Shown here: positions 7,599-16,333 of the stretch, one piece after another
Layout of the letters: every line of letters begins with the position of its first letter
How positions within the stretch are numbered: the stretch's first letter is position 1
Assembly: GCA_948579355.1 (NCBI GenBank)
Contig: CAPAOV010000033.1
Location: forward strand, 1 to 17,752
Direction: 5' to 3'
Length of the DNA: 17,752 nucleotides
Source: an uncultured Eubacterium sp.
GTDB lineage: Bacteria; Bacillota; Clostridia; Lachnospirales; Lachnospiraceae
The notes under the pieces: model-generated
What the model saw: only the letters and a program-made list of their open reading frames with translations
Database searches by the model: none
Told to the model about the DNA's origin: nothing
Made by a program: the position numbers and the translations under genes

Positions 7599-8268
7599 TT
7601 CCGCCCTCCAGACAGTATCCCTGATTGCGGGCTGCCTTTATCTGAATATCTGCTCCCAGAGAGATTAGTTTTTTCCTGAGATAGGAAATATAAACCCACA
7701 CAACATTGATTTCGGCGTCACTGTCATATCCCCATATTTTCTCCATAAACCGCTCTGTAGAAATAAGCTGCCCCCGATTGGCTATCATCATTTCCAACAT
7801 CTGAAATTCTTTATTGGAAAGCCGGACGCTTCCTTTCGGTGTACTCAGCTCAAAATTAGTACAATTCAGAGAAATGTTCCCCATTTGCAAAACGGCGCTG
7901 TTAGATTCTGTCTTTCTTCGGGTAACAGCGCGGATTCTCGCCAGCAGTTCTTTTGTATCAAAGGGTTTGCTGAGATAATCGTCGGCACCGCTGTCCAGAC
8001 CGAGCACTCGGTCATCAATTTCCGATTTTGCCGTAAGTATCAGAACCGGCACCTGATTTCCCTGCTGTCTTATTTTTTTCAGCACGGTAATACCATCTAT
8101 CTCAGGCATCATAATGTCCAAAATCACACCATCATAATTTTCTCCGTCCAAATACGCTAATGCCTCTTTTCCGTCATAAACGGCATCGACAGAATAATGG
8201 TTATGTTTTAAAATTGCCACAAGCGCTTTTGAGAGTTCTTTCTCATCTTCTGCCAGTAATAACCGCAT
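7591..8268 (-). CDS. OmpR-family response regulator
   Basis: 225 residues. The receiver domain (1-115) has acidic pocket residues E7/D8, phospho-acceptor Asp51 in ILDIMMPEIDG, Thr79 and Lys101 in LSKPF. The C-terminal winged helix (about 128-222) has the OmpR/PhoB pattern, ending in a WVYISYLRKKL recognition region and RNQGYCL wing. AAGGAG lies seven bases before the ATG, and the gene starts 17 bases after the stop of the beta-helix gene, so all three genes are probably one transcript. It likely controls this operon, but no convincing binding-site repeat is visible upstream of 11204. Confidence 0.95.
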   Translation of the reverse strand: MRLLLAEDEKELSKALVAILKHNHYSVDAVYDGKEALAYLDGENYDGVILDIMMPEIDGITVLKKIRQQGNQVPVLILTAKSEIDDRVLGLDSGADDYLSKPFDTKELLARIRAVTRRKTESNSAVLQMGNISLNCTNFELSTPKGSVRLSNKEFQMLEMMIANRGQLISTERFMEKIWGYDSDAEINVVWVYISYLRKKLISLGADIQIKAARNQGYCLEGGND

Positions 8269-8285
8269 AAATATGCTCCTTATCC

Positions 8286-11204
8286 TTAATTTTGTGCATT
8301 TACGGTGCTTAATACCGTCCCTCCTGAGACATCATACCCACTATAACGATAATCGTAAGCGCTGTTATCTTCCTGCACCGGAGAGCCGCTTACACTGCCG
8401 TCGCGGTATAGCGTATACGAAACTCCCGCTTCCAGTTCCGGCGACGTATACAGAACATAATTATAATTCTTTGTCGGTTTGATGGCAAGGAGCACATCAT
8501 TATCTTTCATAATGGCAAATGCCGTACCGGCACTGATGGAGGAAGTACTTCCCTGATTTCCACCCGCTCCGGGCCTCATACCTCCAAATCCACCCGAAGA
8601 ACCACCATATACTACGAATGGCTGTCCTTTGCCGGATGGCGATTCTGCCATGCCGCTTTTTCCTACTGCCAGCAATGTTACCCCATGACTGATAAAATAA
8701 CCGGAATCGGTATCAATAGCTGAATTTCCATTGGAATCAGGTCCATACACAATAATCGTACCTCCATAAGCATAGAAAGTTCCGTTGCAGTCAATCCCAT
8801 CGCCATCCGATGTATAACTGCCCGTGGTCTCGGTTCCATCTGCATTCGGCAACACAAAACTGTGGGTGACATCATCGGCAACCATAACATTCAGATAACC
8901 GCCCAACATCTGTAACGTATTATTGGCAGATGAAGTCTGTGTTTTCCTGTATTTTTCTTCCGATTCGTCTTCGTACACATAGGTTATATTTGACTTCGAG
9001 GCGGCATTGACGCCGTCGTCGTCGGAATATATTTTTATCATCGGCTCGCCGGCTGCTGCCGCAGAGGAACCAATAATAATTTGTCCGCCCTCAATCCCCT
9101 CATAGCATTTGTCAATTACAATATCACAGTCGTTCATGAGAATCACTCCTGCGGGAGCGGTAATTCCATCATCCGAAGATGAAATTTTCAATGTTCCGCC
9201 GGAAATCACACATGTGTTATTACTGTGAACCCCATCATCCGGCGAACCAATAATATACTGGCCGTCAGAATTTGCCGCCGACAGATTGCCACCAGAGGAA
9301 CCTTGATTTCCCGGTCTTCCTCCGGGCGCCATTCCACCGCCGCTTCCGTTGTACTTAATTCCTGCATTTGTCGTATCAATCGTTATCTTTCCTCCCGATA
9401 TCACAATACCGCCGGAAGCTTCCTTTGTATAGACCGTTCCTGCCTCATAATCGCTGCCGTCGTCCACGGACTTATAACTGTAAGAGCACGCCTTTGTACC
9501 GCCTTTGATACCCTTATGGCTTCCGGTGTCCACATTGACTACTTCCGTCTTAGAATTAAATGTACTGGACATGGTGTTATAATTTCCACTTCCCAACGCT
9601 GAATTGTAATAATTGATACCCGCATTTTCAAAATACGTTTTAATTTCGATAACCGTATCGTCTCCGGAAATATTTACATTTTCTGCCTGTATCCCGTCAC
9701 CGTAACACCGCTCAACCTCTATCGTTCCCCCTGTTATGATAACGCCGTAATTTTTGGCGTTGATACTGTCTTCGGCCGTATAAGTACTGCGAACTGTTCC
9801 ATTCTGAATTACAATATTTCCATTCTTGGATTTTAACGCATTACCGTGGGCAGAATGCAGCGTGTACATACCGTCATTTATCCATATGCCGCCGTTACCT
9901 TTCTTGCCCGTTCCCTTGAGACAGTCTCCGTTCACGGTAACGGAATATATTCCACTCTCAAAGACAAGCGTCCCTTTACAATAAATGCCGTCCGAACAGT
10001 CCTTTTCTCCGAAATTGGTGTCGGAATCCATTCCATCTGTAACGGTCAGGCCTGCCGTACTATCTCCCTCATACGCGGAAAATGTCAGCTTAGTTTCTGT
10101 ATCGTCGGCACAGATAAGCGCAGCCGCCGGACTTTCCGTGTATGCGCCGTTTCCTGTGAACACGGAATTTCCTTTCAACGTCACATGGACATCCAAAGTA
10201 GATTTCTTAATGTTACATACCGGAACATCCTCTCCGGCATTTTTCCCCAATGCACGATTATCAATGACAAGATGGTCCCAGATTAGATTTACTTCTTGCG
10301 AAATGTTTCCGGCAACAATAATTTCCGTATTTGTTATCGGCTCCGAAACCGTTCCCCCCGTGATTACATAAGTTCCCGCCTTATCAATCGTAAGCGTTTT
10401 CAAATTGCTCTCTTGCGAATAAGAAACCTCATCTTCTTTCACATTTTCTGAAGTCATACCATCGGCTGTCAGAGTAATGACAGGCGTATTATCGGAGATT
10501 ACTGCCGGTTCTTTCACTGCCGGTTTGTCAATGGCAACAACAGACAGCTTCTCAGCCTCATTCAGTTTCTCCTGTGCCGCCACTTTCCCCTCGGAGTCGG
10601 CAGTAGCAGTTGCCGACGCAGGCGGATTCGTGCCGCCCGATGGTGGAACCGTTCCTGTCGGCGTATCTTCCAGCTTGTCTGAACCGTCAGACGGCGGCGT
10701 TTGCACCGGTACGGATGTTGTCTGCGTCGGACTGGCTGTATTATTATCCGGCGACGGCTTTACATTATCTGTGGAAGCGGAACCTGCCGTATCCACAGGC
10801 ACTTCCTCACCAGCAATCGTGTATTTGTATTTGGCTGTATACGCCTTTTTTTTCTGTTTCGACAGTTTGTTTAATTTCCGGTTTGTAACTTTTACTGATT
10901 TTTTTATAGCGCAAAGCGACAGAACTGTTGTTTTCCTGATTTTAAACGTCTTACTCTTCCCGCTCTTTATCACTTTACTTTTCTTAAACTTTCCTGATGT
11001 CTTATAAAAAACCTGATATCCCTTTTTGACCTTTACTTTTACTTTAATAGCCGTTCTGTAAGTACCTGCCTTTTTGGAAATGGTATAATACTTTGTACTT
11101 TTCGCATTCCCTTTTGCCCCGACGCACACAGGCATTTGAAATGCACTGGTGAGCAACAACACCCCCGCCAAAAACAGAGAAAATATGTACTTCTTTCTTT
11201 TCAT
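8286..11204 (-). CDS. Large secreted Cthe_2159-like beta-helix carbohydrate-binding protein
   Basis: 972 residues. Signal peptide 1-30. Residues 36-133 are a Lys-rich chitobiase-C-terminal-like Ig module (starting YYTISKKAGTYRTAIKVKV). A Ser/Thr/Pro linker runs from 134 to about 205. From about 235 to 890 the protein consists of many short strands with recurring turns such as SDGIYCKG, GDGIQAEN, DDGVHSNN, DDGITAPAG, DDGVNAAS and DGDGIDCNG. This is the pattern of the right-handed beta-helix of the Cthe_2159 family, whose founding member from Clostridium thermocellum binds polygalacturonic acid and calcium. Two Gly-rich loops (GGGMAPGGRPGNQGSSGGN and GGFGGMRPGAGGNQGS) interrupt the helix. The last 70 residues form a beta-rich cap. 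There is no sortase signal or membrane anchor. GGGGGA precedes the ATG. Expected role: attachment to pectin-like or self-made acidic polysaccharide. Confidence 0.85.
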   Translation of the reverse strand: MKRKKYIFSLFLAGVLLLTSAFQMPVCVGAKGNAKSTKYYTISKKAGTYRTAIKVKVKVKKGYQVFYKTSGKFKKSKVIKSGKSKTFKIRKTTVLSLCAIKKSVKVTNRKLNKLSKQKKKAYTAKYKYTIAGEEVPVDTAGSASTDNVKPSPDNNTASPTQTTSVPVQTPPSDGSDKLEDTPTGTVPPSGGTNPPASATATADSEGKVAAQEKLNEAEKLSVVAIDKPAVKEPAVISDNTPVITLTADGMTSENVKEDEVSYSQESNLKTLTIDKAGTYVITGGTVSEPITNTEIIVAGNISQEVNLIWDHLVIDNRALGKNAGEDVPVCNIKKSTLDVHVTLKGNSVFTGNGAYTESPAAALICADDTETKLTFSAYEGDSTAGLTVTDGMDSDTNFGEKDCSDGIYCKGTLVFESGIYSVTVNGDCLKGTGKKGNGGIWINDGMYTLHSAHGNALKSKNGNIVIQNGTVRSTYTAEDSINAKNYGVIITGGTIEVERCYGDGIQAENVNISGDDTVIEIKTYFENAGINYYNSALGSGNYNTMSSTFNSKTEVVNVDTGSHKGIKGGTKACSYSYKSVDDGSDYEAGTVYTKEASGGIVISGGKITIDTTNAGIKYNGSGGGMAPGGRPGNQGSSGGNLSAANSDGQYIIGSPDDGVHSNNTCVISGGTLKISSSDDGITAPAGVILMNDCDIVIDKCYEGIEGGQIIIGSSAAAAGEPMIKIYSDDDGVNAASKSNITYVYEDESEEKYRKTQTSSANNTLQMLGGYLNVMVADDVTHSFVLPNADGTETTGSYTSDGDGIDCNGTFYAYGGTIIVYGPDSNGNSAIDTDSGYFISHGVTLLAVGKSGMAESPSGKGQPFVVYGGSSGGFGGMRPGAGGNQGSTSSISAGTAFAIMKDNDVLLAIKPTKNYNYVLYTSPELEAGVSYTLYRDGSVSGSPVQEDNSAYDYRYSGYDVSGGTVLSTVNAQN

Positions 11205-11334
11205 GGAATCGTCCCCCTTGATATAATAGCTGTTAGCGATGCATTTACTGCAATCTTCTCCTATTACAGATTAATATACGAACTTTAAATAAACCTAAAA
11301 AGAGTTAGAAGAAAAGAGAAATAAAGAAAATTTC
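11205..11334. other. Leader region of the beta-helix operon, no clear promoter
   Basis: AT-rich, mostly purine on the plus strand. On the minus strand TTGCAG and TATTAT occur with a 19-base gap close to the ribosome site, but that spacing is poor and leaves no room for a leader. No other good sigma-A match and no clear direct repeats for the response regulator are seen. Confidence 0.35.
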
Positions 11335-11380
11335 GGCGCAGCCTGACGGTGGCAATTCGACCTCGACGTCAGGCTGCGCC
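11335..11380 (-). terminator. Terminator of the methyl-accepting protein gene
   Basis: A perfect 14-bp GC-rich stem (GGCGCAGCCTGACG / CGTCAGGCTGCGCC, 11335-11348 and 11367-11380) with an 18-base loop, nine bases past the stop codon at 11390. On the minus strand it is followed by the T-rich tract GAAATTTTCTTTATTTC. Confidence 0.85.
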
Positions 11381-11389
11381 TGCTTCTTG

Positions 11390-12901
11390 TTAATCTGAAA
11401 ATACGGTTCGTGCAATTTCCTTTTCCTTATCACACAATTCGTTTAATTTCTGCGTCATACCATGAATTTTCTCCATGTTGCCTGACTGGGATACGACTGC
11501 TTTGTCCATTCCCTCAATTTTAGAAAGAATATGTTCGATTACTTTTTGCATCTCATTTAAGCTCTGAGAAATATGTTCCGACGTCTCATTACACGAAACC
11601 GCCAGATTACCGACTTCATTTGCCACTACGGCAAATCCTTTTCCCGCTTCTCCTGCTCGCGCCGCCTCAATCGAAGCATTCAGGGAAAGTAAGTTGGTCT
11701 GAGAGGCAATTCCCTGAATCAAAGAGATAATTTCAAGTGATTCGTTTACCTTTTCGTTCACGGAAGCCGCCGCTTTTGTAATACTGTCCTGCTGTTCATT
11801 TAAGCCCTGTACATCTGTCGTTGTCTCCGCCACAACTGCACTGATTTCGTCGAGCCCCGCCGCCAGACTCTCAATACTTTTTTCCATGTCTGCCTCGAAT
11901 ATCTCCCGGCTCCGTTTCTGCTCCGTCACATCAAGAGCTGTCGCTGCCAGAACAATCGGCCGTCTGGCCGAATCAAACACAGCAGTAACCGTCATGTGAA
12001 ACCATCGGTAATTGCCGTCCGCATGGCGAATACGGAAATCTTCTTTCAGGGGCGCTTGTGATGTTCCTGCCTTTACATAGTTAAAAATCTCTTCCATCAC
12101 CCGTTTCTTGTCTTTTTCATGGATTAGATTCGAATAGGAGTCCGGCACGTTCGGAAAATCCTGCTCGTTATGGAAACCTAATAACTTTCTAAACTGCTCG
12201 GAATACCAGAACTGATTTTCCGGATTTCTTATGTCTCCATCCACGACATTCATGCTCCACGAGCCCTCGTTCAATATGGAATCAATGGCATCATGCTTCT
12301 TTTTGGACATATCCAGCTCTATGGCATTGTTGTGGGCTACCGTAATATCGGAAAGCGTTCCTATAAATTCAAATGGTTTGCCTCCCCGCCTGACAACTTC
12401 ACCTGCCATGCGCATCCAGCACAATCCGTCCATCTTCGTATGAAAACGGTATTCCACATCAAAAACCTTTTTTCCCGTCACATCTGCAATCGTATCATGA
12501 AACTCTTTCATAACCTGCTCTTTATCAGCTTCATAAATTTTTGACAGCCATGCCTCCATCGTATCTTCAAATTCACTGCTGTCCTTATAACCCGTAATTT
12601 CACGAAACTCATCGCTAAACATAACCCGATTAATCTGTTGTCCCTCTCCGAAATACATCGACCACATTCCGGAATGGTTCATCCGGTTCAGCATCGTCAT
12701 GTTTTCTCTGGCATGATTCAGCAGCAAATTCGCACAATTCAGCAGATTATTCAGGGATTTCACAACTTCCGGCGCTTTCTCCTGAACGGCTTCATTTTTG
12801 ATTTCCTCAAATACACCAACCTGAAATGACTTTCCTGCCAGTGCATCCAATTCTCCGGACAACTGCGTCATCCAGTTTTCCTGTGTTTTCTTTCCACGCA
12901 T
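11390..12901 (-). CDS. Soluble PAS-PAS methyl-accepting chemotaxis-like protein
   Basis: 503 residues with no signal peptide or hydrophobic membrane segment, so cytoplasmic. An N-terminal helical region (1-70) is followed by two PAS_3-type domains: about 72-187, ending in GTLSDIT, and about 210-328, ending in ATALDVTEQK. From about 335 to 503 there is a methyl-accepting signalling domain whose hairpin tip (393-430) carries the conserved segments QTNLLSLNASIEAARAGEAG and KGFAVVANEVGNLA. The signalling part is short compared with classical receptors. It probably senses an internal cue (redox, small ligand or energy state) through the PAS pockets and controls CheA or another partner; no che genes are nearby. 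GGAG precedes the ATG. Confidence 0.9.
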   Translation of the reverse strand: MRGKKTQENWMTQLSGELDALAGKSFQVGVFEEIKNEAVQEKAPEVVKSLNNLLNCANLLLNHARENMTMLNRMNHSGMWSMYFGEGQQINRVMFSDEFREITGYKDSSEFEDTMEAWLSKIYEADKEQVMKEFHDTIADVTGKKVFDVEYRFHTKMDGLCWMRMAGEVVRRGGKPFEFIGTLSDITVAHNNAIELDMSKKKHDAIDSILNEGSWSMNVVDGDIRNPENQFWYSEQFRKLLGFHNEQDFPNVPDSYSNLIHEKDKKRVMEEIFNYVKAGTSQAPLKEDFRIRHADGNYRWFHMTVTAVFDSARRPIVLAATALDVTEQKRSREIFEADMEKSIESLAAGLDEISAVVAETTTDVQGLNEQQDSITKAAASVNEKVNESLEIISLIQGIASQTNLLSLNASIEAARAGEAGKGFAVVANEVGNLAVSCNETSEHISQSLNEMQKVIEHILSKIEGMDKAVVSQSGNMEKIHGMTQKLNELCDKEKEIARTVFSD

Positions 12902-12936
12902 ACTATAAGTCTCCTTTTCCTTTATTCGTATATTGA

Positions 12937-12993
12937 TATCAAGTTCAAATGCGCTGTCTTTTCTCTTACTGTTATTACTATATTAACTTGATA
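12937..12993. repeat. Inverted repeat flanking the methyl-accepting gene promoter
   Basis: A perfect 9-bp inverted pair, TATCAAGTT (12937-12945) and AACTTGATA (12985-12993), 39 bases apart. One copy overlaps the -10 edge and spacer of the promoter, the other lies in the leader next to a TTGATATCAA palindrome (12933-12942). The geometry suggests operator half-sites rather than an RNA hairpin, because the distal copy is upstream of the predicted transcript start. Confidence 0.45.
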
Positions 12994-13009
12994 CGCTTTT
13001 ATATGTCAA
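12980..13009 (-). promoter_or_regulatory. Strong promoter of the methyl-accepting protein gene
   Basis: Minus strand consensus -35 TTGACA (13004-13009), 18-base spacer, -10 TAATAT (12980-12985). The predicted start is near 12973, giving a leader of about 70 bases. Confidence 0.7.
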
Positions 13010-13044
13010 GGATTTTAAAAGGATGAATACTACCCAAAATAATA

Positions 13045-14127
13045 TTAAATGTTGTATTGCCAGAAACTATAAATCCAGCGCGGAGCTATCATAAAGAAAG
13101 CGCCTCGAGGCTCCAGTTCATGATCTATGAATAAGTAAACTAAAAGTATATGATACGGATAATAAGATAAATCAAAACTGACGCCTCTTCCCGCTCCAAT
13201 CTCCAAATCCCCCGGATAATCGCTGAGGATATTCCACAGGTTCTGCTTTACCGGCGCATACTCTTCCTCACGGAAATTCGTTTCGATTCGGGTGCGGTCT
13301 TCACTAATCTCAAATATACCGTTTTTCACATTCCCGTTCTTTTCACGGATTTCAAAATATTCTGCGATTGCTTTCATGTCTTCCTGATACTTATTTACAA
13401 AATCTTCCATCACCGGCTGGGTATTTTCCAAATATTCAAATTTTTCCGGATATGCATAGCGGGAAACGTTCACATCAATTTTCTTCGTGTAATTGCCATT
13501 GTGTGCCCTTGCATATACCTGACATTGTCCGGTAGTATTCTGCGAATGTATCACCCCTTTTTCGTCTACGGTAACGATACCCTCATCTGTGGAATACCAG
13601 CGCAGGGAAGTATTTACCACAACAGCTTTCTTATTCTTCGCATACTTGCTTTTCTCTATGACGATTTCCGGTGAGGCGGTTTCGTACAGCCCCATGTTAT
13701 ACTGGTATCTTTTAGAATAAATCATTCCAGCATTGACCTTTTTGGCGTTCTTTTTATACGGCTTGGCACCTACCGTATAGCTAAAACCGCTGTATTGCAC
13801 TGCACCGTTTACCTTTTTGCAGGCCCTTACCATATAAGTCTGATAAGATTTTGTTTTGGGACTGAACCATTTTTTCTTATTCGCTTTTACCTCTGCGACC
13901 TTTACAAACTTACGTTTTTTCTTTTGATAAACCTGATAGCCGTCGGCACCATCTACTTTGTTCCATGTTATTTTTATTTTTTTTGCTTTGTAACTGCGGG
14001 CGCGCACAAAGGCCGGCGTACTCAGTTGAGTGCTTTCTGTTTCATTCGCCTTTGCTATATGCAGATAGGGACTGCTCGTACACAGTATGCACAAAAGAAG
14101 CGCTATGGAGATTAATTTTTTATTCAT
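13045..14127 (-). CDS. Tandem secreted paralogue 1: FN3, Ig-like, unrecognised C-terminal domain
   Basis: 360 residues. Signal peptide 1-28 (cleavage after IAKA). FN3 module about 37-121 with the TWNKVDGADGYQVYQ core. Ig-like (BIG2-type) module about 131-222 containing LRWYSTDE and VTVDEKGVI. Residues about 228-360 are a domain I do not recognise: a helix (PVMEDFVNKYQEDMKAIAEYFE), strands and a second helix (YAPVKQNLWNILSDYP), and an aromatic strand-rich end, RWIYSFWQYNI. It is the last gene of the tandem array and the most diverged copy in the middle third, yet its C-terminal domain is closer to paralogue 3 than to the adjacent paralogue 2. GAGGA precedes the ATG by about seven bases. I see no clear terminator before the next promoter at 13009. 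Confidence 0.85.
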   Translation of the reverse strand: MNKKLISIALLLCILCTSSPYLHIAKANETESTQLSTPAFVRARSYKAKKIKITWNKVDGADGYQVYQKKKRKFVKVAEVKANKKKWFSPKTKSYQTYMVRACKKVNGAVQYSGFSYTVGAKPYKKNAKKVNAGMIYSKRYQYNMGLYETASPEIVIEKSKYAKNKKAVVVNTSLRWYSTDEGIVTVDEKGVIHSQNTTGQCQVYARAHNGNYTKKIDVNVSRYAYPEKFEYLENTQPVMEDFVNKYQEDMKAIAEYFEIREKNGNVKNGIFEISEDRTRIETNFREEEYAPVKQNLWNILSDYPGDLEIGAGRGVSFDLSYYPYHILLVYLFIDHELEPRGAFFMIAPRWIYSFWQYNI

Positions 14128-14147
14128 ACTTAATCCTCTAATTTAAA

Positions 14148-15230
14148 CTAAATGTTATATTGCCAGAAACCATAAACCCAGCGCGGAGCTATCATAAAGT
14201 GAGGGCCATGAGGATCCAATTCATGATCTATCAATATGTAAACTAAACGTATATGATACGGATAATAGGATAAATCAAAACTGACGCCTCTGTTTACTCC
14301 AATCACTAAATCCCTCGGATAATCGCTGAGGATATTCCACAGGTTCTGCTTCACTGGTGCATACTCTTCTTCGCTCAACTTTGTTTCAATGCGGATGCGG
14401 TCTTCACTAATCTTAAATATACTGTATTTGGAAGTTCCTTTTTTTATTTGAAATTCAAAATACTCTGCGATTGCTTTCATGTCATCCTGATACTTATTTA
14501 CAAAATCCTCCATCACCGGCTGGGTACTTTCCAAGTTTTCAAACTTTGCGGGATATGCATAGCGGGAAACGTTTACATCAATTTTCTTCGTATAATTGCC
14601 ATTGTGTGCCCTTGCATATACCTGACACTGACCGGTAGTATTCTGCGAATGTATCACCCCTTTTTCGTCTACGGTAACGATATTCTCATCTGTGGAATAC
14701 CAGCGCAGAGAAGTATTTACCACAACCGCTTTCTTATTTTTCGAATACTTGCTTTTCTCTATGACGATTTCCGGTGCGGCAGTCTCGTACACCCCCATAT
14801 TATACTGGTATTTTTTAGAATAAATCATCCCGGCATTGACCTTTTTGGCGTTCCTTTTGTAGGGCTTGGCGCCTACCGTATAGCTGAAACCGCTGTATTG
14901 TACTGCACCGTTTACCTTTTTGCAGGCCCTTACCATATAGGTCTGATAAGATTTTGTTTTGGGACTGAGCCATTTTTTCTTATTCGCATTTATGTCTGCG
15001 ACCTTTACAAACTTACGCTTTTTCTTTTGATAAACCTGATAGCCGTCGGCGCCGTCCACTTTGTTCCATGTTATTTTTATTTTCTTTGCTTTGTAACTGC
15101 GGGCGCGCACAAAGGCCGGCGTACTCAGTTGAGCGCTTTCTGTTTCATTCGCCTTTGCTATAGGCAGATAGGGACTGCTCGTACACAGTATGCACAAAAG
15201 AAGCGCTATGGAAATTAATTTTCTATTCAT
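14148..15230 (-). CDS. Tandem secreted paralogue 2
   Basis: 360 residues, same order of modules as the downstream copy and collinear without gaps. It differs most in the C-terminal domain, where residues 250-262 read FQIKKGTSKYSIF instead of IREKNGNVKNGIF in both other copies, and around residues 310-345 (GVNRG, LDPHGPHF). The FN3 and Ig-like modules are nearly identical to paralogue 3, including one uninterrupted tract of 304 identical bases (14684-14987). With its 20-base leader it forms an 1103-base unit, the same length as the next unit, so the array arose by duplication of gene plus ribosome site. The leader TTAGAGGATTAAGT matches that of copy 1. Confidence 0.85.
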   Translation of the reverse strand: MNRKLISIALLLCILCTSSPYLPIAKANETESAQLSTPAFVRARSYKAKKIKITWNKVDGADGYQVYQKKKRKFVKVADINANKKKWLSPKTKSYQTYMVRACKKVNGAVQYSGFSYTVGAKPYKRNAKKVNAGMIYSKKYQYNMGVYETAAPEIVIEKSKYSKNKKAVVVNTSLRWYSTDENIVTVDEKGVIHSQNTTGQCQVYARAHNGNYTKKIDVNVSRYAYPAKFENLESTQPVMEDFVNKYQDDMKAIAEYFEFQIKKGTSKYSIFKISEDRIRIETKLSEEEYAPVKQNLWNILSDYPRDLVIGVNRGVSFDLSYYPYHIRLVYILIDHELDPHGPHFMIAPRWVYGFWQYNI

Positions 15231-15250
15231 ACTTAATCCTCTAATCCAAA

Positions 15251-16333
15251 CTAAATATTGTATTGCCAGAAACTATAAACCCAGCGCGGAGCTATCATAA
15301 AGAAAGCGCCTTCAGGATCCAGTTCATAATCCATCAATAAGTAAACTAAAAGTATATGATACGGATAATAAGATAAATCAAAACTGACGCCACCGCCCAC
15401 TCCAATTACTAAATCCCTCGGATAATCGCTGAGGATATTCCACAGGTTCTGCTTCACCGGTGCATACTCTTCTTCGTGTAAATTCGTTTCGATTCGGGTG
15501 CGGTCTTCACTAATCTTAAATATGCCGTTTTTCACATTCCCGTTCTTTTCACGGATTTCAAAATACTCTGCGATTGCTTTCATGTCCTCCTGATACTTAT
15601 TAACAAAATCCTCCATCACCGGCTGAGTATTTTCCAAATATTCAAACTTTGCCGGATATGCATAGCGGGAAACGTTGACATCAATTTTCTTCGTGTAATT
15701 GCCATTGTGTGCCCTTGCATATACCTGACACTGGCCGGTAGTATTCTGCGAATGAAGTATCCCTTTTTCATCTACGGTAACGATACTCTCATCTGTGGAA
15801 TACCAGCGCAGAGAAGTATTTACCACAACCGCTTTCTTATTTTTCGAATACTTGCTTTTCTCTATGACGATTTCCGGTGCGGCAGTCTCGTACACCCCCA
15901 TATTATACTGGTATTTTTTAGAATAAATCATCCCGGCATTGACCTTTTTGGCGTTCCTTTTGTAGGGCTTGGCGCCTACCGTATAGCTGAAACCGCTGTA
16001 TTGTACTGCACCGTTTACCTTTTTGCAGGCCCTTACCATATAGGTCTGATAAGATTTTGTTTTGGGACTGAGCCATTTTTTCTTATTCGCTTTTATGTCT
16101 GCGACCTTTACAAACTTACGTTTTTTCTTTTGATAAACCTGATAGCCGTCGGCGCCATCTACTTTGTTCCATGTTATTTTTATTTTCTTTGCTTTGTAAC
16201 TGCGGGCGCGGACAAAGGTCGGTGTACGGAGTTGGGCGCTTCCTATGTCATTTGCCTTTGCTATAGGCAGATAGGGACTGCTCGTAAACAGTATGCACAA
16301 AAGAAGCGCTATGGAAGTTAATTTTCTATTCAT
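15251..16333 (-). CDS. Tandem secreted paralogue 3, first of the array
   Basis: 360 residues from the ATG at 16333. An ATG four codons earlier (16345) is in frame but has AAAGG directly abutting it, whereas the 16333 start gives the same MNRKL N-terminus as the other copies and has AAAGGATGAG at a usable distance. The ATG overlaps the metalloprotease stop (TAG at 16326-16328), so translation of the two is probably coupled. Unlike the other copies it has NDIGSAQLRTPTF after the signal peptide, and its upstream sequence is not the repeated leader. The C-terminal domain has LDPEGAFF and retains the terminal WVYSFWQYNI. Confidence 0.85.
   Translation of the reverse strand: MNRKLTSIALLLCILFTSSPYLPIAKANDIGSAQLRTPTFVRARSYKAKKIKITWNKVDGADGYQVYQKKKRKFVKVADIKANKKKWLSPKTKSYQTYMVRACKKVNGAVQYSGFSYTVGAKPYKRNAKKVNAGMIYSKKYQYNMGVYETAAPEIVIEKSKYSKNKKAVVVNTSLRWYSTDESIVTVDEKGILHSQNTTGQCQVYARAHNGNYTKKIDVNVSRYAYPAKFEYLENTQPVMEDFVNKYQEDMKAIAEYFEIREKNGNVKNGIFKISEDRTRIETNLHEEEYAPVKQNLWNILSDYPRDLVIGVGGGVSFDLSYYPYHILLVYLLMDYELDPEGAFFMIAPRWVYSFWQYNI

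Noticed and set aside
11205..11330. Direct-repeat operator for the response regulator
   Set aside because: AT-rich similarities were seen but none reaches a convincing repeated motif with OmpR-type spacing.
11390..12901. Transmembrane chemoreceptor
   Set aside because: No hydrophobic segment long enough to span the membrane is present; PAS domains and the signalling hairpin occupy the chain.
14448..16321. Long plus-strand open frames antisense to paralogues 2 and 3 (14448-15218, 15707-16321)
   Set aside because: They mirror each other only because the minus-strand genes are duplicated; they have no ribosome site and give Cys/Phe/His-rich products typical of antisense reading.
13045..16333. 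Paralogues as lipoproteins, because Cys occurs in the signal peptide (LLLCILC)
   Set aside because: The residue before each Cys is Leu, not Gly, Ala or Ser, and a standard cleavage region (IAKA) follows.
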